Of a DNA stretch of 64,000 bases, positions 48,151 to 57,974 are shown piece by piece. Origin of the DNA: Bifidobacterium lemurum (GTDB taxonomy: Bacteria; Actinomycetota; Actinomycetes; Actinomycetales; Bifidobacteriaceae); the NCBI RefSeq assembly GCF_014898175.1, contig NZ_CP062948.1, positions 682,001 to 746,000 of the forward strand. The letters run 5' to 3'. Numbering within the stretch: the first letter of the stretch is position 1; each line of letters opens with the position of its first letter. Position numbers and translations under genes: made by a program. The notes under the pieces were generated by a model. That model made no database searches and was not told where the DNA came from. It was given only the letters and a program-made list of their open reading frames with translations.

Positions 48151-49830
48151 CTATTCGCTGACATCCAAAGCGAGCAGGTCGTCGACGGTCTGGCGGCGCA
48201 GCATGACATGCGCGTCGGCGTGCGAGACGGCGACGACGGCGGGGATCAGCGCCTGGTTGTAGTTGCTGGCCATCGTGCGGCCGTACGCGCCGGTGACCGG
48301 CACGGCGAGGATGTCGCCGCGCGTCACGTCGGCAGGCAGCCGCACCTCATGCACGACGATGTCGCCGGATTCGCAGTGCATGCCGACCACGCGCGCCAGC
48401 ATCGTCTCGGCCGCCCCACGCCGGTTCGCGAGCCGCGCGGTGTAGTCGGCGCCGTACAGGGCCGGGCGGATGTTGTCGCTCATGCCGCCGTCGACGGAGA
48501 CGTACACGCGCTCGTCGATCGGCTCGCCGGCGGCGTCGCGCGCGTCGGCCAGATGCACGTGCTTGACGGTGCCGACGCGGTACAGCGTCACGCCCGCGGG
48601 CGCGACGATCCAACGTCCCGGCTCGAAGCTGACGGCCGGCATGGGCATGCCGAGCGCGCGGTTCGTCGCCAGCACGGCCTCGGCCAGACGTTTGAGCTCG
48701 GCCTCGACGTCCATACGGTCCTCGCCGTCCGTGTAGGCCACGGAGTAGCCGCCGCCGAGATCCACCTCGGGCAGCGTGTAGGCGTCGGTCGCGTAGAAGG
48801 TTTTGCGCAGCAGCATCATGCGCTTGGCGGCTTGGATGAACGCGTCGGCCTCGTGGATATTGGAGCCGATATGCGAGTGGATGCCCACAAGCTCCAGATC
48901 GGCCTGCCGCGCGAGGATGTCCTTGAGCACGGCGAGCGCCGGTCCGTCGGCCACGGTCTCCATGGCGGCGGCGAGGGCGCGGTCGGACTCGGGGATCTCC
49001 TCATGGCTCAGGTCGTACGGGTATTTCACGTCGTACTGCAGTTCGCGCGCGCCGGAATCCCGCGAGGTCGAATCTCCCTGTCGGGCGGCGTGCGCGGAGT
49101 CGGACGATTCGGCGGACTGCCCGGCGGCGGAACCATCCGCTTCTCCGCTCGCGACCCCACTCGCGACGACACCCGTGGTCTGGGCAAGCCGCGCATTGGC
49201 CACGGCGGGCGTGATTCCCGCCAGATCGTCGAGCACGTCGAGCACGCCCGCGTCGGCACCGGCGGCCAGCAGCGGCACGCCGAATTTCTGGTCCTCATGC
49301 GCGGTGGAGATGTATTCGTGTCCGCCCGCGTGGATGCCGGCGGTGACGCGCAGCATCACGCGCGCGCGTCTGCCGAGCGAACGGGCGATGCGGGCGATGC
49401 GTTCGGGCTCGTCGGGCTCGTCGACCACGATTTTCGCGAATCCCTCTTCGATGGCGAGCGCGATCTCCTCGTCGGATTTGTTGTTGCCGTGCAGCACGAG
49501 ACGGCGGCCGGGCACACCGGCGGCGAGGGCGATGCGCATCTCGCCCATGGTGCAGGTGTCGACGAGCATGCCCGCTTCGGTGACGATGCGCGCGATCTCT
49601 TTGCTCAGGAACGCTTTGCCGGCGAAGCTCACATGCGTGGTCGAGGTGGTGAAGGCGTCAGCCGCGGCGCGCACGAAGCGGCGGGCGCGGACGGCTACCT
49701 CGTCGGTGTCGATGAGGTAGAGCGGCGAGCCGAATTCATCAAGCAGGCTGGAGGCTGTGCGGCCATGGAAAGTCAGTTCGCCGGTTTCATTCACGGCCGT
49801 GGCTTCGGGCCAGATGGGGGTGATGGGCAT
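48151..49830 (-). CDS. lysA: diaminopimelate decarboxylase
   Basis: 559 residues, longer than the usual 420-450. The PLP barrel has THVSFAGKAFLSKEIA with the Schiff-base Lys, HGNNKSDEE and GVHSHIGSN-like GIHSHIGSNI. The second domain has SVDGGMSDNIRPALY and HCESGDIV. The extra length is mainly a low-complexity insert at about residues 220-265 (Ala/Ser/Gly/Asp). It makes lysine from meso-diaminopimelate. It follows argS by 122 nt on the same strand. Confidence 0.94.
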   Translation of the reverse strand: MPITPIWPEATAVNETGELTFHGRTASSLLDEFGSPLYLIDTDEVAVRARRFVRAAADAFTTSTTHVSFAGKAFLSKEIARIVTEAGMLVDTCTMGEMRIALAAGVPGRRLVLHGNNKSDEEIALAIEEGFAKIVVDEPDEPERIARIARSLGRRARVMLRVTAGIHAGGHEYISTAHEDQKFGVPLLAAGADAGVLDVLDDLAGITPAVANARLAQTTGVVASGVASGEADGSAAGQSAESSDSAHAARQGDSTSRDSGARELQYDVKYPYDLSHEEIPESDRALAAAMETVADGPALAVLKDILARQADLELVGIHSHIGSNIHEADAFIQAAKRMMLLRKTFYATDAYTLPEVDLGGGYSVAYTDGEDRMDVEAELKRLAEAVLATNRALGMPMPAVSFEPGRWIVAPAGVTLYRVGTVKHVHLADARDAAGEPIDERVYVSVDGGMSDNIRPALYGADYTARLANRRGAAETMLARVVGMHCESGDIVVHEVRLPADVTRGDILAVPVTGAYGRTMASNYNQALIPAVVAVSHADAHVMLRRQTVDDLLALDVSE

Positions 49831-49952
49831 GTCTTCGGTCCTTCCTGCGTTCTCTTGCGCTCTTCAGTGGGACGATTACGGCATCGCCGCGGACGGTTGG
49901 GACCGTTGCCCGCGGCGACGTTCGAAGGTTGTTGGCTGGCGGTGGTCCGCCG

Positions 49953-51779
49953 TCACATCTTTTCCGGCGCTTCGACGCCGAGCAGATCAAGCCCGGCCGC
50001 GATGACGGTCTGGACCGCGTCGTTGAGCTTGAGTCGGGCGGCGGCGCGGGCCGGTTCGGGATTCTTGGCGATGCGCAGCGCCTCACGTTCGGCCTCGGCC
50101 AGGCGTTCCTCGGGTTCGGTCAGGGCCATCGGCACGACGCGCTCGACGTTGTACCACTTGTGGTAGGCGGCGGCCAGATCCTCGAGGTAGTGGGCCACGC
50201 GGTGCGGGGCGCGCTTGTCGCCGGCTTCGCGCAGCACGGCGGGCCATTGGGCGAGCGCGGCGAGCACCTCGCCGTCGGCTTCGGTGTCGAGCAGGGACAG
50301 GTCGGCCACGTCGGCGCTCACGCCGGCGGCGGCCGCGTTGCGGTCCACGTTGCAGGAGCGGGCGTGCGCGTACTGCACGTAGTACACCGGGTTTTCGTTG
50401 GTGTGGCTGGCGAGCAGGTTCAGGTCGATGTCGACCGGCGAATTGTAGTCGGTGCGGGCCAGCGAGTAGCGGGCGGCGTCCACGCCGACGGCCTCGACGA
50501 GGTCGTCCAGGGTCACGACGTTGCCGGCGCGCTTGGACATGCGCACGGCCTTGCCGTCCTTCATCACGTTGACGAGCTGGCCGATGAGGATCTGCATGTT
50601 CTTGCCCGGCTCGTCGCCGAAGGCGGCGCACATGGCCATCATGCGGCCGATGTAGCCGTGGTGGTCGGCGCCGAGCATGTAGATCGCCACGTCGGCCGGA
50701 TCGTTCTCGCGCTTGCGCTTGTTGCGGTAGTAGGCGATGTCGGCGGCGAAGTAGGCGTATTCGCCGTTGGATTTCAGAATCACGCGGTCCTTGTCGTCGC
50801 CGTGCTTGGTGGATTCGAACCAGGTGGCGCCGTCCTTCTCGTAGATGTCGCCGCGCTCGCGCAGGTCGTCGATGGCGCGCTCCACCTCGCCGGCCTCGTA
50901 CAGGCTGTTCTCATGGAACCACACGTCGAAGCGCACGCGGAAGTCCTTCATGGACTTGCGGATCTCGTCGAACATCATCGGCACGGCGCGTTTGCGGAAC
51001 TCCTCACGCAGGGCGGAGTCGCCCTCGCCGACGGGCAGGCCGTCGTCGTCCAGGCCGCCGTCGCTGTGTTCGAGCGCGGTGAGTTCCACGCCGTCGGCCT
51101 TGGCCTCCTCCTGCACGCGGGCGGCGATCTCGTTGATGTAGGCGCCCTTGTAGCCGTCGCCGGGGGTTTCGGTGTTGTAGCCGAGCGCGCCGAGGTCGTT
51201 GTCGTGCGCCCAGGCGGCGACCAGCGACTTGGCGAAGCGGTTGATCTGCTCGCCGTGGTCGTTGAAGTAGTATTCGCGCACGACCTTGGCGCCGTTGGCC
51301 TCGAGCACGCGGGCCATCGAATCGCCGACGGCCGCCCAGCGGGTGCCGCCGATGTGGATCGGGCCGGTGGGGTTGGCGGAGACGAACTCGAGATTGAGCG
51401 TCTCGCCTCCCAGATGGTCGTTCTTGCCGAAGGCCTGGCCGGCCTCGAGCACGGAATCCACCACGGCGGCGGCCGAGGCGGAGTCGAGGGTGATGTTGAT
51501 GAAGCCGGGACCGGCCACCTCGACGGACTTGATGCCGGGGTCGGCGGTCAGTTCGGCGGCGAAAAGCTCGGCCAGATCATGGGGCTTCATGCCGGCTTTT
51601 TTGGCCAGCTGCATGGCGATGTTGGAGGCCCAGTCGCCGTGCGCGCGATCCTTGGGGCGCATGACGGCGAGCTTGTCGACCGGGGGGATGAGGTCGTCGG
51701 TGAGCTGGCCGGCCTGTCCGGCGGCGACCAGGTTGTGGGCAATCGTGGAAATCAGTGCACTTAACGCTTCAGGACTCAT
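49953..51779 (-). CDS. argS: arginyl-tRNA synthetase
   Basis: 608 residues, class I. The N-terminal Add-1 domain starts MSPEALSALISTIAHNLV. The HIGH-type motif is ANPTGPIHIGGTRWAAVGD, the catalytic region has MLGADHHGYIGRMMAM, the KMSK-type loop is RMSKRAGNVV and the anticodon domain is all-helical. GGGGAGA precedes the ATG at 51779. argS followed by lysA is a common actinobacterial order. Confidence 0.96.
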   Translation of the reverse strand: MSPEALSALISTIAHNLVAAGQAGQLTDDLIPPVDKLAVMRPKDRAHGDWASNIAMQLAKKAGMKPHDLAELFAAELTADPGIKSVEVAGPGFINITLDSASAAAVVDSVLEAGQAFGKNDHLGGETLNLEFVSANPTGPIHIGGTRWAAVGDSMARVLEANGAKVVREYYFNDHGEQINRFAKSLVAAWAHDNDLGALGYNTETPGDGYKGAYINEIAARVQEEAKADGVELTALEHSDGGLDDDGLPVGEGDSALREEFRKRAVPMMFDEIRKSMKDFRVRFDVWFHENSLYEAGEVERAIDDLRERGDIYEKDGATWFESTKHGDDKDRVILKSNGEYAYFAADIAYYRNKRKRENDPADVAIYMLGADHHGYIGRMMAMCAAFGDEPGKNMQILIGQLVNVMKDGKAVRMSKRAGNVVTLDDLVEAVGVDAARYSLARTDYNSPVDIDLNLLASHTNENPVYYVQYAHARSCNVDRNAAAAGVSADVADLSLLDTEADGEVLAALAQWPAVLREAGDKRAPHRVAHYLEDLAAAYHKWYNVERVVPMALTEPEERLAEAEREALRIAKNPEPARAAARLKLNDAVQTVIAAGLDLLGVEAPEKM

Positions 51780-51857
51780 TCTCCCCAGTCTACCGAGACA
51801 AGCGACACCGCCGCTCCGACCGCCCGCCCGTTGTGCCCGCCAACCCAACCCATCACA

Positions 51858-52058
51858 GCCAGCGTCACAAATTACGCGGCAAAAGGCGGATTTCCACAAA
51901 TTCCGCCGCTGAGTTTCAGTCAACGGCATGTTTTACGCGGCAAACAGGGGACTTCCGTAATTTGCGACACTGACGAATGCCCAGCGTCGCATTTTACGGA
52001 AGTTCCCCATCTGCCATGTAATTTACGACGCTGAGCATTCGTCAGCGTCGTAAATTAC
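51858..52058. repeat. palindromic repeats upstream of the TetR gene
   Basis: Several related inverted repeats built on TTTACGGAAGT and CGACGCTGA. The best is a perfect 17-bp stem, GTAATTTACGACGCTGA (52018-52034) with 52042-52058. Related structures occur at 54550-54716 on the other side of the TetR-MFS pair. Confidence 0.75.
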
Positions 52059-52061
52059 ACG

Positions 52062-52082
52062 ACATACCGACCGTCGGTATGT
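52062..52082. promoter_or_regulatory. TetR operator overlapping a promoter
   Basis: ACATACCGAC-C-GTCGGTATGT is a perfect palindrome of 10-bp arms. It abuts TATAAT at 52082-52087, a consensus -10 box. The regulator should repress its own promoter here. Confidence 0.8.
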
Positions 52083-52135
52083 ATAATGAGATCAAACGTC
52101 AACAAAAACGAAGCGCATCCATAGGAGCGAGGAAC

Positions 52136-52837
52136 ATGGCACGCAACGCGCATCCCGAAGTCACACGACGCCGCATTCTCGACGCCGCGCAGAAGCTGTT
52201 CTTCACCAAGGGCTACGAGCACACCACCATGCGCGACATCCTCGATGAGCTTGGCGACCTTTCCAAAGGCGCGATCTACCACCATTTCGCCTCCAAAGAG
52301 ACGATCCTCGACGCCTTGTGCGAGGAGGACGGCCAGCGCATGAAGGCCTCCCCCATCCGCAATGACGACTCGCTGGACGGCCTGCACAAAATGCGCGCGC
52401 TGATCGCCAACTCGGTGGCGAACATGCCGCATATGCGACTGATGGGCGAGGCCTACCCCACTCTGGAGGACCCCACGACACTGGCCGCCAACCTCAGGGC
52501 ATGGCGCACCACCGTGGCCGACATGTTCCTCGAACTGATCGACGCGGGAATCGAGGACGGCTCGATCACCACCGATTATCCGCGCGAGGCGGCGGAGATC
52601 ATCTCGTTGCTCACCAACTACTGGCTGGCGCCGACGTTCTACCCGGGCACGCAGGCTGAACTGCGGCATCGCGTCAAAGCGCTCGCCCTGATGTGCGATT
52701 CGCTTGGCGTGCCGCTGCTCACCGACGAACTCTCCGACCAGCTCGCCGACGGCTACGCGGCGTTCCTCAGCGTGGACGAATCACACACCGGCGAAGCAAC
52801 GCAGCGGTCTGGCGATGACGGATCGGCGGCGCAATAA
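52136..52837 (+). CDS. TetR-family transcriptional regulator
   Basis: 233 residues. The N-terminal HTH is RRRILDAAQKLFFTKGYEHT followed by TMRDILDELGDLSKGAIYHHF, a textbook TetR domain. The rest is an all-helical ligand domain. AGGAGCGAGG precedes the ATG at 52136. Near-identical palindromes lie before this gene (52062) and before the exporter (52939), so it most likely represses both and releases them on binding a drug or metabolite. Confidence 0.92.
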   Translation: MARNAHPEVTRRRILDAAQKLFFTKGYEHTTMRDILDELGDLSKGAIYHHFASKETILDALCEEDGQRMKASPIRNDDSLDGLHKMRALIANSVANMPHMRLMGEAYPTLEDPTTLAANLRAWRTTVADMFLELIDAGIEDGSITTDYPREAAEIISLLTNYWLAPTFYPGTQAELRHRVKALALMCDSLGVPLLTDELSDQLADGYAAFLSVDESHTGEATQRSGDDGSAAQ

Positions 52838-52938
52838 ACGTCCCACGTCCCGACCGCACCCATACAGATAACCCGCAGCCGATAATCCACAACCGATACC
52901 ACCATCACGATCACCCGGCCATAACCATGGCCATTATT

Positions 52939-52957
52939 CATACCGTCGGTCGGTATG
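52939..52957. promoter_or_regulatory. TetR operator of the exporter gene
   Basis: CATACCGTCGGTCGGTATG matches the site at 52062-52082 at 16 of 19 positions, keeping both CATACCG and CGGTATG arms. It lies directly before the AAGGAGG site of the exporter. Confidence 0.78.
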
Positions 52958-52970
52958 TAAGGAGGCAGCC

Positions 52971-54512
52971 ATGAACCGCGATTCCGCACATCCCACAGAA
53001 AGTCGTAATATCCGCGACAGCCTTAACAGGTATGCAGCCCACAGCACCCGCATCTGTCACGACGGTCACGACAATCGCAACCATCGCAACAGCAATCGAA
53101 ACAACACCAGCCCGCTGCGCTCGCGCGATTTCGTGCTGCTGGTCGCGGGCCAAGGCATCTCGTTGTTCGGCAATATGACGCTGCGATTCGCCATGTCGAT
53201 GTGGGTGCTCGACGAAACCGGCTCGGCCACCGCCTTCGCCACCGTGCTGGCCGTCTCCATCGTGCCGACGATTCTGCTCTCCCCTCTCGGCGGCGTGCTC
53301 GCCGACCGCGTCAACCGACGCACCATCATGGTGGCGCTCGACGCGGCCTCCGGCGCGCTGGTGCTGGCGTGCGCGCTGGTGTTCGCGGCGCTCGGCTTCA
53401 ACATCGCCGCCGTGGCCGCCATGCAGATATTGCTCGCGGTGCTCGGCGCGTTCGAAACCCCGACCGTGCAGGCCGCGCTCCCCCAACTGCTACGTGGACA
53501 AGACTCCGGCACGCTGCGCCAAGGCATGGCCGTCGTCAACCAGGTGCAGCAGCTCGCCTCGCTGCTGCCCAGCTTTCTCGGCGGCGTGCTGTATTCATTC
53601 TTCGGCATCCACCTGATGATGTGCATCGCCGTCGCGAGCTTCGTCCTCGCCGCCGCGCTCGAATGCTTCATCCGCCTCGGCAACCCGCGCGGCGCCGCCG
53701 ATGCGGCAGTCACGGACGCGACAACCACGCACATGACAGCCACAGGCACCGCGGCCGAAGCCGCCAACCATGCCGAATCCGCCAATCTCCTCAATCAGAC
53801 CAATCTCCCTGTTCAGCCCGACCAAACCGACCAAACCATTCCAGACGGAACTGCTCCAAACGTCACCGTCATGAACACCCCACTGCCCTCGGTGCTTGAC
53901 GACCTCAAGGCCGGCGTGCGCTTCCTCATATACGAACGACCGAACATCCTCAAACTCATGATGTTCGCCGCCATACTCAACTTCGTCGTCGCTGGCTATT
54001 CGGCGGTCGGATTCCCTTACATCATCCGCACCGTGCTCGGCTTCGACGCCACCGTCTACGGATTCAGCGACGGAATACTCGGCGTGGCGGGCGTGGCAGG
54101 CGCGTTCATCGCCGGCACTGTCGCGGCCAGACTCACCATCGACCATATGGCCCCGTCGCTGTACGCGCTGGCCCTCGCCCTGATCCCGCAGGGCATCGCC
54201 TTCGTGCTGCCGATCGGCAACTGGGCGAAACTCGCGGTTCTGGTCGCATTCAGCTGCGCCGTGGTGATCGCCTGCAGCTTCACCAATCTCATCGCCATCC
54301 CCGCCATCCAACTGCGCACACCGCAGGAGATGACCGGCAAGGTGATGTCGCTGGCCAGTTCGCTAGCCATGTGCGCGCAGCCACTCGGCCAGATGCTGTA
54401 CGGCTGGGCCTACGACCGGTTCCCGGTCGCGGCCGTGCTGCTCGTCTCCGGTCTGGCCATGATCGCGCTGACCCTCATCGGCACCCCGATCTTCCACCAT
54501 TTCGACGACTGA
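52971..54512 (+). CDS. MFS efflux transporter
   Basis: 513 residues. After a polar 45-residue N-terminus there are about twelve membrane segments. The MFS loop motif is GGVLADRVNRRTIM. The central loop (about 235-300) is long and Thr/Asn-rich. The family resembles drug or siderophore exporters of the EntS/MefA kind. A consensus AAGGAGG precedes the ATG. The TetR gene upstream and the shared operator imply induced efflux; the substrate is unknown. Confidence 0.9.
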   Translation: MNRDSAHPTESRNIRDSLNRYAAHSTRICHDGHDNRNHRNSNRNNTSPLRSRDFVLLVAGQGISLFGNMTLRFAMSMWVLDETGSATAFATVLAVSIVPTILLSPLGGVLADRVNRRTIMVALDAASGALVLACALVFAALGFNIAAVAAMQILLAVLGAFETPTVQAALPQLLRGQDSGTLRQGMAVVNQVQQLASLLPSFLGGVLYSFFGIHLMMCIAVASFVLAAALECFIRLGNPRGAADAAVTDATTTHMTATGTAAEAANHAESANLLNQTNLPVQPDQTDQTIPDGTAPNVTVMNTPLPSVLDDLKAGVRFLIYERPNILKLMMFAAILNFVVAGYSAVGFPYIIRTVLGFDATVYGFSDGILGVAGVAGAFIAGTVAARLTIDHMAPSLYALALALIPQGIAFVLPIGNWAKLAVLVAFSCAVVIACSFTNLIAIPAIQLRTPQEMTGKVMSLASSLAMCAQPLGQMLYGWAYDRFPVAAVLLVSGLAMIALTLIGTPIFHHFDD

Positions 54513-54549
54513 GTCGGGAGAACGTTTCAACCCCGCCACATCGCCTCGC

Positions 54550-54716
54550 GTAAAACCTATCGCTGACGCACACTCAGTGAATGTTTTTACACGGCAAACG
54601 GCGGACTTCCGTAAAAAACGCCGCTGATTGCGAGTCAGCGGCGTTTTTTACGGAGGTCGGGCGATGTCCGCGTAATTTGCGTCGCTGACTAAAACTCAGC
54701 GACAGCTTTTACGCGA
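54550..54716. repeat. palindromic repeats between the exporter and murA
   Basis: Three stem-loops of the same family as 51858-52058. The central one pairs 54604-54627 with 54635-54658 (24 bp, one wobble, GACTTCCGTAAAAAACG start) and would work as a bidirectional terminator. Confidence 0.8.
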
Positions 54717-54736
54717 GCGACTTCAAGACCCAAGAA

Positions 54737-56062
54737 TCAGTCGACTTCGGCACCGAGGGCGGCGAGCTTGCCGCGGAAGTCGGCGTAGCCGCGGTCGATC
54801 AGGGAGATGCCGCGCACATTCGACGGGCCGGAGGCCGTCAGCGCCGCGATCAGATGGCTGAAGCCGCCGCGCAGATCCGGCACCTCGATATCGCGTCCGG
54901 TCAGCGGCGTGGGGCCGAAGATCACCGCGGAATGCTTGTAGTTGCGCTGTTGGAAGCGGCAGGGCAGGGATCCCAGGCATTCGCGGTACAGCTGGATCGT
55001 CGCGCCCATCTGCACCAGCGGCTTGGTGAATCCGAATCGGTTCTCGTACACGGTTTCATGCACGATCGACAGGCCGTTCGCCTGGGTGAGCGCCACCACC
55101 AGCGGCTGCTGCCAATCGGTCATGAAGCCGGGATGCACGTCGGTTTCGATGGCCACGGGCTTCAGGTCGCCGCCCGGATGCCAGAATCGGATGCCCTTGT
55201 CCGTGATGTCGAATTCGCCGCCGATTTTGCGGAACACGTTCAGGAAGGTCATCATCTCGGGCTGCGTGGCACCCTTGACGAAGATGTCGCCATGCGTGGC
55301 CAGCGCCGCCGAAGCCCAGGACGCGGCCTCGATGCGGTCGGTGAGCGCGGTGTGCGTGTAGCCCTTGAGCTCCTTGACGCCTTCGATACGGAAGGTGCGG
55401 TCCACGTCCACGGAGATGATCGCGCCCATCTTCTGCAGCACGGCCACCAGATCCATGATCTCCGGCTCGGTCGCGGCACCGGACAGTTCGGTTTTGCCTT
55501 TGGCGAGCACCGCGGCGAGCAGCGTCTGCTCGGTCGCGCCCACGGAGGGGTACGGCAGGTGGATCTTCGCGCCGGTCAAGCCGTTCGGCGCGGTGATGTG
55601 GATGCCGTCCTTATGCTCCTTGTCCACGTTCGCGCCCAGCTTGCGCAGCGTCTCCAGATGGAAGTCGATCGGTCGGCCGCCGATGTTGCAGCCGCCCAAC
55701 GCCGGAATGAACGCCTCGCCCAAACGGTGCAGCAGCGGTCCGGAGAACAGGATCGGAATGCGGGAGGAGCCCGAGAGCGTATCCACGTCGGCGACATCGG
55801 CCAACTGCACGTTCGTCGCGTTGATGGTGACGATGCCCTTGTCTCCGTTCACGTCCACGTCAACGCCGTGCAGGCGCAGCAGGTCCGACACCACATGCAC
55901 GTCGCGGATCTCCGGCACGTTCTTCAACACCGATGTGCCCGGAGCCAGCAACGCGGCCACCATCGCCTTGCTCACGAAATTCTTCGCGCCACGCACCTTG
56001 ATCTTGCCGTTCAGCGGCTTGCCGCCCACCACATGCAGCACGTCATTTTCGTTCTCGACCAC
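54737..56062 (-). CDS. murA: UDP-N-acetylglucosamine 1-carboxyvinyltransferase
   Basis: About 441 residues. GGKPLNGKIKVRGAKNFVSKAM is interrupted only by normal substitutions, with the UDP-GlcNAc Lys/Asn pair present. The active-site loop is GGCNIGGRPIDFH, with Cys125 in the position that fosfomycin alkylates. Mycobacteria have Asp here, so this enzyme keeps the sensitive residue. It starts peptidoglycan synthesis. I chose GTG at 56062 because AAGAGGTAG precedes it; an ATG at 56125 is open but lacks a site. Confidence 0.93.
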   Translation of the reverse strand: MVENENDVLHVVGGKPLNGKIKVRGAKNFVSKAMVAALLAPGTSVLKNVPEIRDVHVVSDLLRLHGVDVDVNGDKGIVTINATNVQLADVADVDTLSGSSRIPILFSGPLLHRLGEAFIPALGGCNIGGRPIDFHLETLRKLGANVDKEHKDGIHITAPNGLTGAKIHLPYPSVGATEQTLLAAVLAKGKTELSGAATEPEIMDLVAVLQKMGAIISVDVDRTFRIEGVKELKGYTHTALTDRIEAASWASAALATHGDIFVKGATQPEMMTFLNVFRKIGGEFDITDKGIRFWHPGGDLKPVAIETDVHPGFMTDWQQPLVVALTQANGLSIVHETVYENRFGFTKPLVQMGATIQLYRECLGSLPCRFQQRNYKHSAVIFGPTPLTGRDIEVPDLRGGFSHLIAALTASGPSNVRGISLIDRGYADFRGKLAALGAEVD

Positions 56063-56242
56063 AGCTACCTCTTTCGACTCTCGGGCTTTCGCGAAAACAC
56101 TGGTTCTCAGTTTGCCATATCGCATGTGTTAGCCCCGTGAAATGCGCCATCGGATGAACCTTTTGAGGATATTCCGGGCGTTTCGAGCCGCCACCCGCAG
56201 TGGAACATCCCTCCTTTCATCGCCCCAAGCGCAGCACCTGCC

Positions 56243-56326
56243 GTCATCCAGAGCGGAGCGAAGCGGAGACGCAAGAATCTCAGTGCGGCAAAGGCTCTCA
56301 GATCCCTCGACTGCGCTCGGGATGAC
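56243..56326. repeat. paired dispersed repeats
   Basis: GTCATCCAGAGCGGAGCG at the left and CTGCGCTCGGGATGAC at the right face each other. Partial repeats (GGGATGACGATGGGG) follow at 56320-56356. The rest of 56063-56457 shows no gene. Confidence 0.7.
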
Positions 56327-56457
56327 GATGGGGACGGAAAAGGGATGACGATGGGGAAACGGAAAAGGAACGACAAGGATGCGAAATAGCCCACAACGTC
56401 GGTGGGAGGGATGATCCGCTCGGAATAAGAACGGGAACCGGACGGCGGGGCGTCGGA

Positions 56458-57672
56458 CTAGCGGGAGGCTTTGATGCGGCGGGCGAGCGTCGCATCCCAC
56501 ATGGCGCCGGTTGCGGACATGACGGCGTTCGCGCCGACCTTCCGATAGGCGTCGTAGTCTTCGGGTTCGATGACTCCGCCCACGCCGACGATCGCGAAGT
56601 CCAGTCCGAGACGTTCGCGGATCGCGGCGAGACGCCCCACCATGTCGAGTCCGGCGCCGCGGATCGCGTTGCCGCACACGCCGGAACGCTCACGTCCCGC
56701 GCCGGGCAGCGCCTGATTGCCGTCGGCGTCGACCAGACGCGCGGAGATGGTGTTGATCGTCGAGAACCCCTGCACACGGCCACGCGCGGCGGTTTCGCAC
56801 ACCATGGTCTCCAAAGCGCCGTCGTCGGGGATGTAGGCGAGTTTGATGACCAACGGCCGCTCGCCGATTTCATTCTTCACGGCTTCGGTGATGCGCCCGA
56901 CCAGTTGCGGATCATGGCACAGCAACCGGTTGTGCCCTTCGTTCGGACAGCTCGTGTTCATCTCCATCAGTCCCGCGCCGGTCTCGCACACCAGCCGGGC
57001 GGTCGTGACATGGTCGGCGATGTACGCGGCCTCATCCATCCCCTCGACGCGCGATCCCTGGAAGCTCGGCACCAGCAGTTGCCCCGTCCCGGCGGCGGCG
57101 ATGGCCTTGCGCATATCCGGCTGCCATTCGTCGGGATCGCGGCTGGGCACGCCGAAGGAGTTCGAAATGGAGATCGGCAGCTCGTAATTGGTGTCGGCGA
57201 GCACGCCTTCGTCCAATTCCGCCGACCCCGGCGTCAGCGAGCCATCGGCCGAACGCGGATGCACGGCCAGCACGTTCGGAAAGGCGTTGCAGCCCCACGC
57301 CCGCGAGCGCACGGTTTTGTAGACGGCCAGATCGAAGCCCATGAGAAACGCGGCCGTGGTGAACTTCTCGTTGAGCAGGGGCCCCGCGGGGATGCCGAAC
57401 GGCAGGTTCACGGGGAAGCCGAGGAACGATTCGGCGGGCATGCCAACTGCATCCGCGTCACCGCCCTGCGTTTCAGAAACCTGCGTTTCCAAAACTGGCA
57501 TGACGGCCGAAACGTTGGAACCGTCGGTATCGGCGGATGCTCCGGATCCGGCCCGGATTCCCGCCTCTTCCCCTTGTCCGGCGAGCGCTTCGGCGAACGC
57601 GCCGAACGGCCCGCGCCGGTAGTTGTCCTCATAGGTCAGATTGACGTCATAAAACGGCTGAAAATCGCTCAT
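56458..57672 (-). CDS. dihydroorotate dehydrogenase-family protein
   Basis: 404 residues. FGIPAGPLLNEKFTTAAFLM and YKTVRSRAWG form the FMN-binding start, LMEMNTSCPN carries the catalytic-loop Asn/Ser/Cys region, LVIKLAYIPDD has the FMN Lys, and DFAIVGVGGV is the phosphate-binding end. The family oxidises dihydroorotate or related pyrimidines. An extra N-terminal segment of about 70 residues (GAFAEALAGQGEEAG) separates the start from the barrel. No other pyrimidine genes are next to it. Confidence 0.85.
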   Translation of the reverse strand: MSDFQPFYDVNLTYEDNYRRGPFGAFAEALAGQGEEAGIRAGSGASADTDGSNVSAVMPVLETQVSETQGGDADAVGMPAESFLGFPVNLPFGIPAGPLLNEKFTTAAFLMGFDLAVYKTVRSRAWGCNAFPNVLAVHPRSADGSLTPGSAELDEGVLADTNYELPISISNSFGVPSRDPDEWQPDMRKAIAAAGTGQLLVPSFQGSRVEGMDEAAYIADHVTTARLVCETGAGLMEMNTSCPNEGHNRLLCHDPQLVGRITEAVKNEIGERPLVIKLAYIPDDGALETMVCETAARGRVQGFSTINTISARLVDADGNQALPGAGRERSGVCGNAIRGAGLDMVGRLAAIRERLGLDFAIVGVGGVIEPEDYDAYRKVGANAVMSATGAMWDATLARRIKASR

Positions 57673-57974
57673 AGTGGTGTCCCAAAGTCAGTCGGTTCCG
57701 TTGCTTCCACGATACGTCAGCCACGCAACAAACCGACCCGTGACGCGCCCCGCGTCAGCCCGCCCGCATGGGTGGCGATCCGGCGCTCATGCCGCCACCG
57801 CTCCGGCAAACGGAAACAGCACGACCGCGCGTATGGCACGGTGGCGTTCGCGAAGCGGCAGGAAAAACAAGGATCGGCCAGTGCTCATACCGCCACCATA
57901 CGTCTCGTTTGCATAAGCTGACGGCGCTTGTGAGCATACGTCGAATCCAACGCGCCGCCAGTACACTGGAGCGT
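57673..57974. other. intergenic region between divergent genes
   Basis: 302 bp between the dihydroorotate dehydrogenase gene and the response regulator. It should hold both promoters. I see no clear boxes, palindromes or small genes. Confidence 0.4.

Noticed and set aside
54737..56062. MurA with fosfomycin-resistant Asp, as in mycobacteria
   Set aside because: The active-site loop reads GGCNIG, with Cys, so the resistance change is absent.
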